This document shows positions 50,901 to 59,705 of a DNA stretch of 64,000 nt, piece by piece. The DNA is taken from the NCBI RefSeq assembly GCF_932274485.2, contig NC_065885.2, positions 27,417,062-27,481,061 of the forward strand. The letters run 5' to 3'. Each line of letters opens with the position of its first letter. Positions within the stretch are counted from its first letter, which is position 1. The DNA comes from Patella vulgata (Eukaryota; Mollusca; Gastropoda; Patellidae). The position numbers were made by a program, and so were the translations under genes. Under the pieces are notes generated by a model. It was given only the letters and a program-made list of their open reading frames with translations. It ran no database searches and was not told the DNA's origin.

Positions 50901-53900
50901 ACACTGAAAAGTTTGAGATTTACAAAATGTTTTAAAACACGCTTTATTTCATACTGCAAGCACCCTTCTAAAATGTCATGCATTGGATCTGGACATATAT
51001 TGTTTGGTATTGAAAAGTACTTTAGCTGACTAAGGCAGCAACGTGAATAAACTCCAGATATTTTACTCGTATTGGGATCATTTTCAACATCCTGAACATC
51101 AATTTCATGTTGTTCTTCTGATCTTAGTCTGAAGTCACTCTCTCTAAATCTATGTTGGAAATCATCTTTAGAACCATAACAAAAATGGCACGGAAGGTTG
51201 GAATTGAAACTCTGGCTAAATCCAAAAAGTTGGTGAATTCCCAAATTGTCACCAGACCACATTGTTAAAGCCCCCACAATAAACTTAACTTCTCCATTTA
51301 TTTTAACATCTAAACCAGACTCCAATAACTTGAGGTCATACAAAAGAGGTTCGAGTATCTTAGTAAATCCATACTTCTTTACATCTTCAGCAAAACAATA
51401 AGCAACCGGGAATATATGGTTTAATTTTGAATTATATTGTTGTGGGATGTTGTGGATTGTCATATATAACGCACCGACTTTATGCACACTTGTTTTCGAT
51501 CCTAGTGGGTTTACCGATTCAAATTCATCAAAGTACATATGTAATTGAATTGCTTCTGGATGCTGTTTGAAAAATGGTTCCTTTATATATATTTCCCCAT
51601 CCGAATACTCCCGTAATGTATGGCGCCCAAACTCTTCATCAAAAGCCACTTGTTCTACTTTGTCATGTTGATCTTCATAATTAATGAAATTGTTGGTGTC
51701 TGACATGACCTTCGTAATCGTCTCTATGATCGGTACATATTGCATGCTATCATTTACATATTTCATAACAGATTCACCATCTGACGTTGACTCGGTTCTG
51801 TTTCCTATAGCTATCTCTACTGGCTGAACCATTCCTTTTTCTTCTATGAGGTACTTTTTTTGAAGATAGTCTGATCTTATTTCTTCAGCATTTTCTACAA
51901 GGTCTTCGATTTCTGACAGCATTTGAAGTATGTCCGTCAGTTGTCCATTAAAACCATCTGGAATGCTTGATGATATAACTTGTACTACAGCCTTAAGTAT
52001 GCTATCAACACTCTTCAGTGTGTAGTCAATAACTGTTTGGTTTATTTTTTTTACACGAAGTTGGAGAATAAAGTCAATAATATGATCTTTTATGAACGAC
52101 ACGGGCAGTGGAGCAAATTCATTAGAAATATCTTCAGTGGAATGATTTAGTTCATCATCACTGGAAAAGTCCATATCTTCGTTTATCTGAAGATCACCAT
52201 CTGGGTATCCATAATTTCTTTCAATTTGTTGTAAAGTTTCTGGTGGGTGACATCTCTTCAAATGCATCCTCAAAGAATTCACTGTGTCAAAAGTTCTGCA
52301 ACAATTCCCTTGTTGACACTGTAAGGAAGACTTTTGAATACCTGTACTACACAGGCCATGTCGAGAATAAAGATGAACCATGTACTTTGAAACAGTAGTT
52401 GCATTTCCAATCACACGGTCACAAATATAACAATTATAACCCATGTCACTTCAAAGTTCAAATCACTTATAGTAAAAAATATTGCACAGAAACTTCAATC
52501 CATCGTGATAATCTGATAAATAAAAGAATTACACTGTAAGTACATGGTCAGCCAATTCATACATGTACATGGAGATAGAAGTGTGATAACTGACACAATA
52601 CTTCACTTAAATTATATAACATACTTTTACAAAGAAGCAGCTGACTAGCATTATTAGGGCGTATCGGTGATATAGTTGAAAAGTTTTTTAAAATCTGATA
52701 AAAATTGTGACGTCGAGTAGAGGGACCACTAGCTAAAACATGTTTTTTCGTACAATCAGGGGCCCTAATCCAGGAAGCTACTGTTCAGTGTCAATAAATA
52801 TAGTGTGAACAGGTAACAACATTACACATCTACATGAAAATATCTGTGTATAAAAATTGTGTAATTTTGCGGCTGAATCAACTCATTGATATTGAATTAA
52901 TTGAACCTTACATGTACATTAGTTGTATTTTGTAGAATTTGGTTAGAAAGTTAAAGTTTTGATAATATTCAGATTCTCAATATGTGCAAGTTTTTGCTAT
53001 ACTGGTAAAGTACCATGTTGATGAACATCAATATAAATGATAGAAATGGTTAACCGCATTCCAAACATAATCTTATCACACAACTGGGGGTTTAATGCCA
53101 TACTGTGCTACTTGTACTTGGACAGGGCTAATGAAAATAGAGAATATATACAGAGAAATGAAATGAAATGGAGTTTAACGTCCTACTGTTCTGCTCCTAA
53201 CCTGGCCTAATGAAGACGGGCATACGCCATACAGTGTGCTATGAGGGAAATTTTGCCCGGACAGCGGCACTACGGCCTACTCTTATATCGAATTCCAACT
53301 ACCAATGTGTACACGGGACCTCGGTTTTTCGTCCCATCCGAACGACTAGACAGCTTTCCTTGTCAGCCCCTCCGTCCTGCATCACTGACAAGGGAGAACC
53401 ACGCCGGAAAATCTGGATGAACTTTCTCGGCCAATGCAGGGATCGAACACCCGACCTCCAGGCTAGCGAGCTAGCGTCTTACCCACTTAGCCACGTGATC
53501 CCCAATATATACAGAGACTTCAAGAATTGGAAAGATGCAAAAAGGAGAAACCTGATTTATTCTTATTGACTGATAATCCAGTTGAATCAAAATGCACTAT
53601 TCCAAAAAAAAAGAAAATCGACTGTCATGAGAAAGAAAGAAAGTCTTTGCATTACTTTTTTTGATTATTTATCTACTTCAATTTTTAAGTGATAATTTAT
53701 TTCATTAGTTCTAAAAATATAGTCATACATGTACTTTTATTACTTTATCTAAAAAGTTTCTACCTTCTCCGTCCTAAGGATCACAAATTAAGCATCTGTT
53801 TTTAATGATTTCTATCCATGAACTTTGAATAATATTAATAGTCAGTTGAGAAAGGAATAAATGCAGTACCGGACACTGGTATTTTATAAATAGAGATTGT

Positions 53901-56229
53901 CTAAATCTTGCGGTTTAAGAGCACAGGCATAATTGCAATTTGTCATCCAGTGTGGAGATAGAAGTAACTGTCAAAAAAAATATAAAAATAATATGTAAGT
54001 AGAGAGTTTCTCCGATCTTTTTGACAGTCAATTTTTTTTTATGAATAGTTTGTTTCAACTGATATCCTCTCATAATTTTGTATAAAAACTCTTCCTTATT
54101 ACAGAATTACAACATTTGCAAACATGTCTTTGAAGTACATTCAGAATGTACATGTATTTAACCAGTTCTTTCACATAAAATGTATGTACTACTGATGGAC
54201 ACCAACAATTTCAGTAAATAATTTATATAGGCCTACTCAGGTAGTATGTTATAAGTTCATGTTCATTTTAGTAAGAAATGAAAATAATCATGGTTAACGT
54301 ACTGGAAAATGCTTCAATTTATGTAGGCCTATTATCTCTTTAATCATACTCAGAAAGTATATAAGTTTTATTCCAATTAACATGTAACATTAGCAATGAA
54401 AAAGCTCGGTAGGGGCGCACTGATACTATTTTTATCAGAATTAAAAAATTTGACCGTAAAACTAGCTATTTTTGTTCCACGACTTATGAATGAATACAAA
54501 CATCGCAAAGGGGAGAAATTGGAGTTTGTGTCAATGATGGTTTGGACATCTAGAAGGTATTTACGACTTATCTTTTACTTTTTGAAAAATTAAAATTATC
54601 AGGAAAAGGTAAAAACGGCCCTCGTCACTGAAAGTAAATGTATTTTCGGGTGCATGCTGTTTCGTAACCTGGCTGTTCCATACTTAGTGCATTCGTACCT
54701 CACTTCGTACCTCAAATTGATTCGTACATTTTCCTATGTTGTTGAAATCAGTTGGATTTGGTCAAATCGTTTAATATGTTTCATCTTTATTTCAATTTCT
54801 TTAAAACACATTTAGGAAAACAAACTAAACAATTTGAGGTACAAATCTCGTGCATATTCTAATTATGGCTCGACAGCCACTTTTATAAATTTGATCAAAT
54901 TGTTTCACCTTTATTTCAATTTCTTGTAACTGATTTCAACAACATAGGAAAAGGTACGAATCAATTTGAGGTACGAAGTGAAGTACGAAATGGCTCATGT
55001 GAGGTACGAATGAACTAAGTACAAAACAGCCAGGTTAAGAAAGACCCTATATCAAAACAAATTATGTAGCCCAAATTTAAAACTTCCAATAGATAGTCAA
55101 TGTCGGAAGGATATTTCCTGAAAATTTGATGCAAATATCTTCAATAGTTTCTGAGAAATGGTCTTCAGTCACTTTTTGGCAAATTTTTAAAAAGGTGTAT
55201 AATCATAATGACATTTATCAATTTTTTGGGGTTTTAAAAGTGCAATAACTTACTTATTTCTTAATTAATTTTGATTTGTTGGGGGGGGGGGGGGTGTCTT
55301 AAATTGGAGGGGGGTGGAATGCTAGTAAGTTTTAGTCAGTTTCAAAATTTTAAAAAAGTTTTTGCATTGCTAGTGACATGTTTTGCCATTGATCTGAAGC
55401 AAACTTTTGATAGATAATTTAGTTTGGATTTTATGTTTGAATACATCATCAAATCACAGTTTGTACACGGGAAGGCACCTTTAAACATAACAAATTGCCA
55501 ATATAAAACAACAATAACACACAAATAGATCTACGATAAGTATCGTATAATAAATTTGTGGTAGCTTTACGTCTAAGCAGTCTAACAAGGCCTGTGGCAG
55601 TGTGGCTGAAGTAATTTTTTTGTTACGGTACACATTGTAATTGTTCGTACAATAGATCTACGTACATGGCATTATCGTGCTTATCTTTTTTTTTTTTTGT
55701 TAACAGAATTCAGATTTCAACCGATCAACTAACACAAAAATGCAAGTAGTTATTATCTGGTCCGTACTGGGTTTTCTATTTTTGCCAGAATGTCAAAAAA
55801 AAATTACTAAGAAAGATGGCGACCATGTTTATAGTATTTATACCGAGCTGTAGATCTAGGCTTTCTGGTAATTCTAAGTACCGTATAAGAACAACTAATG
55901 AGAATAACGCACAATTTCAAACAAAAAATAAATTGATCCATAAGATTTTTGAATTATCGTAAGGCTTTTGTAACCTCCATTAAAATAACATTAACATACC
56001 GTATATATTTCTTGTTACCCGCCATTAAAAAAAATAACCACCACACTCCCACTTCCGGTGAAACCGGATTGGGTTAACTGAGGCTAGCCTACTTTTTTTT
56101 AAACGGAACGAATTATTAATGAATCATTAATACATAGAATCAATATCGATGCTAAATAAATGTTACAAATACATGGCATGAATTATGTAAATATTTACAA
56201 ACCTGCGGTCTTACATTCTCTGTTTCCAT
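35904..56229 (-). CDS. SAMD3-like accessory protein of the CACTA-type element (10 exons)
   Basis: Minus-strand exons, 5' to 3': 56229-56203, 49301-49192 with 41354-41260 (one exon split by the LTR element), 41060-40947, 40414-40273, 39619-39532, 39143-39035, 38836-38619, 38078-37922, 36826-36717, 36203-35904. All have GT-AG borders and compatible phases; the coding length is 1470 nt, exactly 490 codons with stop. Start METENVRPQ. The second exon encodes a helical SAM-like segment. Later come YPPPKRQLEMAIDIVETFP, ELYYCPGAGKGFITNRMREI, a WIKKGSPSLREILSDYPRYV segment, a TLLPTMGRYRVSTSDAMKCI segment, and a C-terminus with EEYLSS, FDLLFKSFFVFN. This order matches the large 'SAMD3-like' family predicted in fish and invertebrates. 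Its position suggests a TnpA-like role in binding subterminal repeats (inference). The LTR insertion in exon 2 should disrupt the normal message of this copy. Confidence 0.75.
36965..37870 (-). mobile_element. SINE family 1, interrupted copy
   Basis: Tail-side part at 36965-37105 (GGGCTAATGAAGACAGACAT to ATTTTATGTGCACACC) and head-side part at 37715-37870 (ACAGGACCTTGGTTTTTCAT to CTTTGTCTGCCAACACCGGG). The ~600 bp between them looks like a later insertion of unknown type with two CGACTGGGACTCACTGCGAG-like motifs. Confidence 0.6.
38157..38500. repeat. Reversed copy of the 5870-6860 repeat family
   Basis: Begins with the hairpin-type terminus (CCCGTCCATTTGAAGAAAGC then AGGGGACTATT), followed by CCTGTCTGTCGGTCCGTCAC and about two ~146-bp units in reverse orientation. 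It lies in an intron of the SAMD3-like gene. The associated 146-codon frame is a repeat artefact. Confidence 0.75.
41355..42293 (+). repeat. 5' LTR of the Ty3/gypsy element
   Basis: Starts TGTAACAGGGTCATATTTTG and ends GGTAGGTCTGCAATA, the same boundaries as the right copy. Boundaries were set by comparing both copies and by the TAAA flanks. Confidence 0.93.
42872..44017 (+). CDS. gag: Gag polyprotein of the Ty3/gypsy element
   Basis: About 381 codons. A capsid-like region (roughly residues 70-230) contains FYGEPGKGEVSYDLWRYEV and a LKGEAGKVIMRLG segment, similar in style to the Ty3/gypsy capsids from which vertebrate PNMA and Arc genes derive. A CCHC zinc knuckle, CWACGQYGHIRLGC, lies near the C-terminus (around residue 335), followed by a basic tail. 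The pol frame follows in the -1 register with overlap, an arrangement this family is known to handle by programmed frameshifting. Treated here as part of a fossil element. Confidence 0.9.
   Translation: MIGLNMSEEEVVVLGNTLRKLGLFPKRIGKTEDDVAEWMEDVLKSKGKWPVKSDDETESSTKSRPPVNPMPKLSMFYGEPGKGEVSYDLWRYEVDCLISEGVYDNHVILLAIRRSLKGEAGKVIMRLGPHVDVKTVLAKLHSVYGTCEEAESLIGLFYSAKQYPSETVTDWACRLEDILARVTREGSPDPKESDETLRNVFWRGLLPHLRDLSAHKYDKSTSFDTLRVQLRRIEHDVNQRNLSASTATSKPNPFNMIHTKSSNSEFQELKGIVHSISSQVSGLKDQVSQLAYKVDRPKVPRWQSQGNDSRGEMSNNFSSNNRDNRRSSQGPGPKCWACGQYGHIRLGCRAAFNQNRSLNVHNLRPREAPWGTPRRDFPERR
44014..48213 (+). CDS. pol: Pol polyprotein of the Ty3/gypsy element
   Basis: About 1399 codons. Protease with DTG near residue 27; reverse transcriptase with YIDDLIIFAD near 475; RNase H with HIDACQTGLGAVLY near 628 and YTDNNPL; integrase with an HHCC zinc region (HDDLGHMGRDRT ... 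CERC, from ~873) and a DDE core (MDFLTL near 939, SDQGANF near 998, CERFNRTL near 1034). A long acidic C-terminal extension follows. This order is diagnostic of Ty3/gypsy. The clade within the family was not determined. Confidence 0.94.
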   Translation: MKSNFVVGEPNEANVKVEGNCCTALLDTGSTVSTVSEELYNSKLKHLPLQPLKTMLDIECADGKPLPYKGYIEADLQFSELTDETITCILLVVPVSRYNSLVPVLLGTNVLTLLMKQCKDEHGKSFLQKAKLTTSWYLSFRSMDLSEKELVKRDFSLGIVKSASVNRILVRPNSRITLPCYVDKKLRYPKVSVMVHPCQRSSISSDLDVSPSIMMYDYNNTDYISVNVSNVSTNTIVISPKAIVCELQPVNIEDNEVTSDGSNASVLNKVEIDESDLSEEEIIQGKNLLLSFDDIFAHNDLDLGHTSRVQHRIELIDEQPFKQRHRRIPPSMFTEVKDHLKQLLACGVIRNSHSPWASNVVLCRRKNGKLRMCTDFRQLNNRTIKDSYALPRIDELLDHLAGNKFYSKLDMKSGYYQVEVAEEHKERTAFTIGPLGFYEYNRLPFGLCNSPATFQRLLEDCLGDLHLTICVVYIDDLIIFADSFEEHLQRLNKVLERLRQCNLKLAPDKCSFFKRRVNYVGHVISEAGIEPDPEKIEVIQKWPRPLNSVEVRKFLGFAGYYRRFVKDFSKISKPLSILMPTTGKKNKSNVSVKWKWDIEQENAFCELKDHLCSSPILTSCDYTLPFVLHIDACQTGLGAVLYQKRDNLLKVVAYASRSVNKSEQNYSAHKLEFLGLKWAVTEKFHDYLYGNKFVVYTDNNPLTYILTSAKLDATGHRWLAALSAYDFEIKYRPGKNNLDADLLSRLHKESEYISHEQVHVICNSIQPSNYAECLSISPELVPEVNLGLNGMTPRDWRKEQAKDASILSILKYLRSGIKPFDKEFNKEVQVLCRRLEHLKLKQGVLYRSVEHEGEIIEQLVLPGHYRKLAFQALHDDLGHMGRDRTMVLMRERFYWPGMASDVELWIKNCERCLRRKSPTNMRAPLVNIETTHPLEVVAMDFLTLEPSKGNYQYILVITDLFTKYAQAIPTRNMTARTTAEVFFNNFIVHYGLPSRIHSDQGANFESKIIKELCSLVGMDKSRTTAYHPMGNGQCERFNRTLLNMLGTLTPEKKNDWKIQVAPLVHAYNCTRHETTGFSPFYLMFGRHPRLPIDLAFGVSREVSNVSLHSYVKALKERLQRSYELAIKSSENCKEKQKTKYDRKVKGIRLDIGDRVLVRTLAFQGKHKLADRWEPGVYIVEDQPNLEIPVFVVRPESGRGRSRTLHRNNLLSINSVEPVYFPTPKPRKRKIVIESKVAAEKCVELDSSSDEEFSYVEANDPVNENYPEVILTGGGEGDHEIIEDIVEGDHNTEIFHGASNDASVSNENTEVKSIEVNVSGDAVDNNPSPLPADVSIETRPRRTCNQPQWMQSGDFVMAQINNPSDWYEKANYIHSLHLSGSLSKMAPEVSTALLSLITGK
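48249..49187 (+). repeat. 3' LTR of the Ty3/gypsy element
   Basis: Same length and text as the 5' LTR in all stretches compared. Preceded by a polypurine tract (GGTGGGGGGAAG). Followed by TAAA and the resumed exon sequence. Confidence 0.93.
49925..52444 (-). CDS. tnp2-like CACTA/EnSpm transposase with N-terminal C2H2 fingers
   Basis: 839 codons without interruption. Two zinc-finger-like motifs lie at the N-terminus (C5/C8/H24/H29 and around C43-H66), then an acidic stretch (~85-110). The catalytic region shows a DD(E) arrangement typical of hAT/CMC-type transposases: D306 in MYFDEFESVNPLGSKTSVHK, D399 in MWSGDNLGIHQLFGF, a CxxC pair (419-422), the D-x-x-H signature at 486-489 (CPDPMHDILEG), and E654 in WCMRYEAKH. 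Candidate residues were assigned by eye. The upstream acceptor (TTATTTATCAG, exon from 52512) and the donor C|GTAAGT one base after the stop show it is a middle exon of a spliced message. It lies wholly in intron 1 of the SAMD3-like gene. It should cut and join the element's ends. The frame is intact, so activity is possible but untested. Confidence 0.8.
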   Translation of the reverse strand: MGYNCYICDRVIGNATTVSKYMVHLYSRHGLCSTGIQKSSLQCQQGNCCRTFDTVNSLRMHLKRCHPPETLQQIERNYGYPDGDLQINEDMDFSSDDELNHSTEDISNEFAPLPVSFIKDHIIDFILQLRVKKINQTVIDYTLKSVDSILKAVVQVISSSIPDGFNGQLTDILQMLSEIEDLVENAEEIRSDYLQKKYLIEEKGMVQPVEIAIGNRTESTSDGESVMKYVNDSMQYVPIIETITKVMSDTNNFINYEDQHDKVEQVAFDEEFGRHTLREYSDGEIYIKEPFFKQHPEAIQLHMYFDEFESVNPLGSKTSVHKVGALYMTIHNIPQQYNSKLNHIFPVAYCFAEDVKKYGFTKILEPLLYDLKLLESGLDVKINGEVKFIVGALTMWSGDNLGIHQLFGFSQSFNSNLPCHFCYGSKDDFQHRFRESDFRLRSEEQHEIDVQDVENDPNTSKISGVYSRCCLSQLKYFSIPNNICPDPMHDILEGCLQYEIKRVLKHFVNLKLFSVQGLNARLQMFDFLVDCKNKPTQIKPEKLASKDKKLGLNASQSWCLGRYIFLLIGDLIPTDDKHLLLLQLLMEITDIILAPAITVEITVYLEEIIYRHHCLFKTLFPDDTIIPKQHFLVHYPSKLRQLGPASQYWCMRYEAKHAPSKDLCHIIRCFKNICKSVAWKEQIRLAVDWITPKVKLTVDVGTGQVILPVSLKIPTGLLNEHSISPNEEVFMANYLNYNGVKYKPNMIVVLGMNNGEPQLGQVKNILIVENVARLIIQMLHTYQFNNHYHSYEVTFKDEYTIAEPCKLHDCHPLGLHSSFEDNCEKTYIVMKYALLDSCY
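52690..52785. repeat. Fragment of the ~165-bp repeat family
   Basis: Reversed match to the repeats at 14390: AAAATCTGATAAAAATTGTG, ...'GGGACCACTAGCTAAAAC', then 'TTCGTACAATCAGGGGCC'. Lies upstream of the transposase exon. Confidence 0.65.
53157..53503 (-). mobile_element. SINE family 1, full length, inside the CACTA-type element
   Basis: Perfect 14-bp target duplications AATATATACAGAGA at 53143-53156 and 53504-53517. On the minus strand it starts GGGGATCACGTGGCTAAGTG, has box A (TGGCTAAGTGGG) and box B (GGTGTTCGATCCC), a ~270-bp body and a CATTTCATTTC tail. One of the best copies for defining the family. It landed next to an older fragment of the same SINE (about 53090-53140). Confidence 0.93.
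54659..55043. mobile_element. MITE-like inverted-repeat element (~385 bp)
   Basis: Left arm TTTCGTAACCTGGCTGTTCC...ATTCGTACCTCACTTCGTAC mirrors the right arm, which ends GCCAGGTTAAGAAA. Inner arms (GTTGTTGAAATCAGTTG and its mirror) also match, so most of the element folds back. No ORF. No clear target duplication was seen. Confidence 0.75.
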
Positions 56230-57329
56230 TTTATTTTTCAAAGTCGGCCTGTCACTGTCGGGACGCTGTTGATACTAGGTTAATTCACTCCCAATAATAA
56301 AGCAGTCTCGCCGTTTCAGGGTATCTGACTGAACGTTGCTAATACGATAATACAATAATGCCACACAGTTAAAATATCCTAAGCTTAAAAAACAATATAA
56401 GGTTTCCGAACAAATAAATCGATTATGAGACACGCTTAATAATGTTTTCCAATTTATGTAAGATTAATTAAATTTGATTGGTTTTTTCAGTTAACCAATA
56501 ATGTACGATTTCGATTTTACAACCAATTAAATTAAATAAGAGTTTAACTAATTTGTTTCCCACGCACATTGAGTCAACTTTTAAAAACACCCATGTGCTA
56601 AAATTCACATGTACATTATGTATTTCTTTGATCTACCAGATTATTGGGCCAATAAAAGTCAGAAACTTCCAGACATTGTATAAACTGCAGACATCTTAAC
56701 AACAATTAACATGCTAATCTGTCTGGTTATTTGTCTCAGAAAAGCAGTGGATATTGCCATAATAATATTTTGTTAAGTAACTAAAACATTTATTAATTGA
56801 AAAAAAAAAGAAGTAATAATTAACTACGTTGTCAATTCGACATTTTCTTTTCAGTTTACTGTTATAATGCGGTACTTTTCAGTCGAAAATCTAACGGTAG
56901 ATTATGCTTTATTATAAAATGAACATGAATCTGTAAGTTTGCTATGCATACAAACAATACCTACCAAATGCATGTTTATACTTGTTGAAGACGTGTATCC
57001 TTTGGTGGGTGCCCGAATTGTCAAGTTAAAGGTCCTACTTTTGCCTAATTTGCTTACAGGACCACAAAGTAATTGTGTAATATATTACTTACATAAAGTA
57101 TGGAAATAAATTAAGAATTTATTTAAGGAGCAATAATTTGGATTTTTAAATTTAAAACATGGAAATAATGCTGTACGTTGTTTTTATTTATGCAAGATAC
57201 TCACCCTTTATATAAAATAATATGCATGTTATTTTAATGACAAAACGATTCAAACTGATAAAGTAATGATTTAATCGATTAAATGCCCCCTCTCCTTTGT
57301 TTAAACCATTTTAATGACTGGGATTACTG

Positions 57330-57600
57330 TTTCTCTTAAATTAACGTCCTACTTTTCTGCACCGACTGGGTTAATGAAGACGGGCATATATACGCCATAG
57401 GGTATATGAGGAAAATTTTATCTGGATTAATGGATTAAACATACATATGAAATTCATAACGGAATAATTTGTGTCGTAAATAGCTTTATTTGAACGTTCG
57501 CTTCCAGCGAAGTGATATCGCAGACAAGTGGGATAATGTGTGTGTGTGAGTTAGTTGTATTTTACGTCCGCTTCCACCGAGGTGATATCGCAGACAATAA
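57330..57600. repeat. SINE fragment and a two-copy short repeat
   Basis: At 57335-57420 is a worn SINE family 1 tail side (TTAACGTCCTACTTTTCTGC to GGGTATATGAGGAAAATTTT). At 57495-57525 and 57566-57597 the text CGCTTCCANCGARGTGATATCGCAGACAA occurs twice. Lies near the 5' end of the CACTA-type element, upstream of exon 1 of the SAMD3-like gene. Confidence 0.55.
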
Positions 57601-58199
57601 CATGTTATGTGTACATGGTGTAATATTTTACAATGTGATTAGCGAAAAAAAGGGATTAAAGAATTAGTTATTTATATATATTTACAGCGGACAATAAAAT
57701 GGACGAAACGTTTCATGACAAGTGCAAAATGAGATGAGTGCTAGTGGGGAAAGACATACAAAACGAATATCGGACAAAACAGAGATGAACGTGGAGGGAT
57801 AATGTTTAGTCTACCTTGATTTATTGGGCATGGATACGGTTTCAAGGCTTCTATTATTTAACATGTTGTATAAGCTGATCATGAATTCTTGTGTTTGTGG
57901 CTTAATTAACCAGTTGATTAATTAGTACTCAAACCCGTCTTGTAAAGAATTTAACAGCATGTAATTTAGCTTTTCAATTCATTGTTTTGATTAATTGAAA
58001 CCAAATCAAATGATTATTAGTCACTTGATATTTTATCAAATGATAAACACCTCAGTTATAAAAAAAAGTCAATGTGTTATAAAAATGTATATAACATATA
58101 ATTTTGCAATTATTAATATTTTTGGCCGTGTTGACAAAACTATGATCTATATAGGTTCTTAAACATGTGGACTCCTGAATTCAGAACAAAAAAAAAACA

Positions 58200-58375
58200 A
58201 AAACAAAAAATTCTTGACGATACACATTACTTGTGTTAATTATATGAAAAAAACACAAGATTTTATCTATCTACACAAGTTTGTGTTAAAACAATGCAAA
58301 ACAACACAAGTTATGTGTTGAATAATTTTAACACAAGTCCTTGTGTTGAGATCCAACACAAGTTTTTTTTCAGTG
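58200..58375. repeat. Right subterminal repeat region of the CACTA-type element
   Basis: About seven ACTTGTGTT/AACACAAGT motifs in both orientations, ending in CAACACAAG, eight T, CAGTG. It is shorter than the left array (~175 versus ~360 bp), a common asymmetry in CACTA elements. Confidence 0.88.
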
Positions 58376-59053
58376 TAGACCCATCATTGACTCTCTTAAC
58401 GTTGAGTCAAGTATAAAATTTTTACATTAATTTGTATAAATTATATGTGGTCTGATATAGGCGATCGAGTTTTATAGATAGGCGTTTTTATCTTGCATGT
58501 GCAGCAAACATACACAATCACGTCACTCGCCTATAGAACCTAACCGTTGACGTTTTCAATAATAAGGTCAATCTAGGGTTATCTGGATTTCGATAAGAAA
58601 TTTTCTGTTCACAAGGTTCTGGGAAGCCCATTTATAAACCATTTGCGATATCAGTACGTGGAAAAACGTGATGAGATATTAGCCATCTGCGTCAAACCAG
58701 CACGGAAATTAATCAAAAATTATTTATGAATTGACGGAAAATTTTATGCTGATAGTGGGTGATAAAATGAAGAACGTTTAATATTGAAAGTTTGAAATAA
58801 TAAAATCGATATAATTGTATGAATATTATATACCATCTGGCACAACTACTACAATATATTAATATGTTCAGTATAAACACACTAGTACATAATTATTCGT
58901 GTAATGATTTATTAGTAAGTGTGTAGTCTATTAACTCGATAATTGTGTGATCGTTTATGTGATAAATATTATTAGCTTCTCTGTGTGACTTCGTATTAGC
59001 TCTAACCGGGCACAATTTAATGCCATGCATAAAATTAATTGAGCGGACTTTCT
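58376..59053. other. Host DNA after the CACTA-type element
   Basis: Presumed continuation of TMED intron 1. AT-rich, no exon recognised. Confidence 0.35.
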
Positions 59054-59067
59054 TGTTACTAAAACAA

Positions 59068-59441
59068 ATGAAATAAAATTAAATGGGGTTTAACGTCCTA
59101 CTGTTCTGCTCCTACTGGACTAATGAAGACGGGTATACGCCATACAGTGTGCTATGAGGGAAATTTTGCCCGGACAGCGGCACTACAGCCTACTCTTATA
59201 TCGAATTCCAACTGTCAAGGGATCTTTTACGTGCACGCCAATGTGTAAACAGGACCTCGGTTTTTCGTTCTATCTGAATGACTAGACAGCTGTCCTTGTC
59301 TGGCCCTCCGCCCTGCATCACTAACAAGGTGGGGACCACGCCGGGAAATCTGGATGAGTTTTCTCGGCCAATGCAGGGATCGAACACCCGATCTCCAGGC
59401 TAGCAAGCCAGCGTCTTACCCACGTAGCTACCGTGACCCCC
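59068..59441 (-). mobile_element. SINE family 1, full length
   Basis: Perfect 14-bp target duplications TGTTACTAAAACAA at 59054-59067 and 59442-59455. Tail at the left (ATGAAATAAAATTAAATGGG), tRNA-like head at the right (GGGATCGAACACCCGATCTC). Confidence 0.93.
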
Positions 59442-59526
59442 TGTTACTAAAACAATATTGTGTGCAGTATAAAGCGAAATATTGCCAGTTTCAAACACAT
59501 CCTTACAAGAGGTGTTGGGGGGGGGG

Positions 59527-59705
59527 GGTATGTGACGAAGAGTAGGATCGACTGACCAGTCTTATGGGTTTTTTCTGGGTTCTCTGACCCCCCCCCCCCC
59601 ATTGCTAAAGACCCCCACGCACAAGCTAATTATTTAAATAGAATTGTAACATGTTAGTCCCGGAATGACTTTGTTTATATCCGAGCAAAATGATCCACCC
59701 CAGCG
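59527..59705 (+). mobile_element. SINE family 2, truncated
   Basis: Body only: TATGTGACGAAGAGTAGGAT through GCTAAAGACCCCCACGCACA to TTAGTCCCGGAATGACTTTG. Next to G and C homopolymers. No tRNA-like head. Confidence 0.7.

Larger units (their letters stand above)
34210..58375 (-). mobile_element. ~24.2-kb CACTA/EnSpm-type DNA transposon
   Basis: Perfect 22-bp terminal inverted repeats: CACTG, eight A, CTTGTGTTG at 34210-34231, mirrored at 58354-58375. TA dinucleotides flank both ends (possible 2-bp target duplication, or part of the repeat). Both ends carry dense subterminal repeats of ACTTGTGTT in both orientations, as CACTA elements do for binding of their accessory protein. Inside, on the minus strand, are a tnp2-like transposase (49925-52444) and a ten-exon SAMD3-like gene (35904-56229). 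Later insertions include a 7.8-kb LTR element, SINEs, a MITE and other repeats; without the LTR element it is about 16.3 kb. It lies in intron 1 of the TMED gene, in the opposite orientation. Superfamily rests on the CACTG ends, subterminal repeats and transposase motifs together. Confidence 0.82.

Noticed and set aside
57300-58200. Promoter of the CACTA-type element
   Set aside because: Expected to lie between the right end and exon 1 at 56229, but no TATA box or other core element could be singled out in AT-rich sequence.
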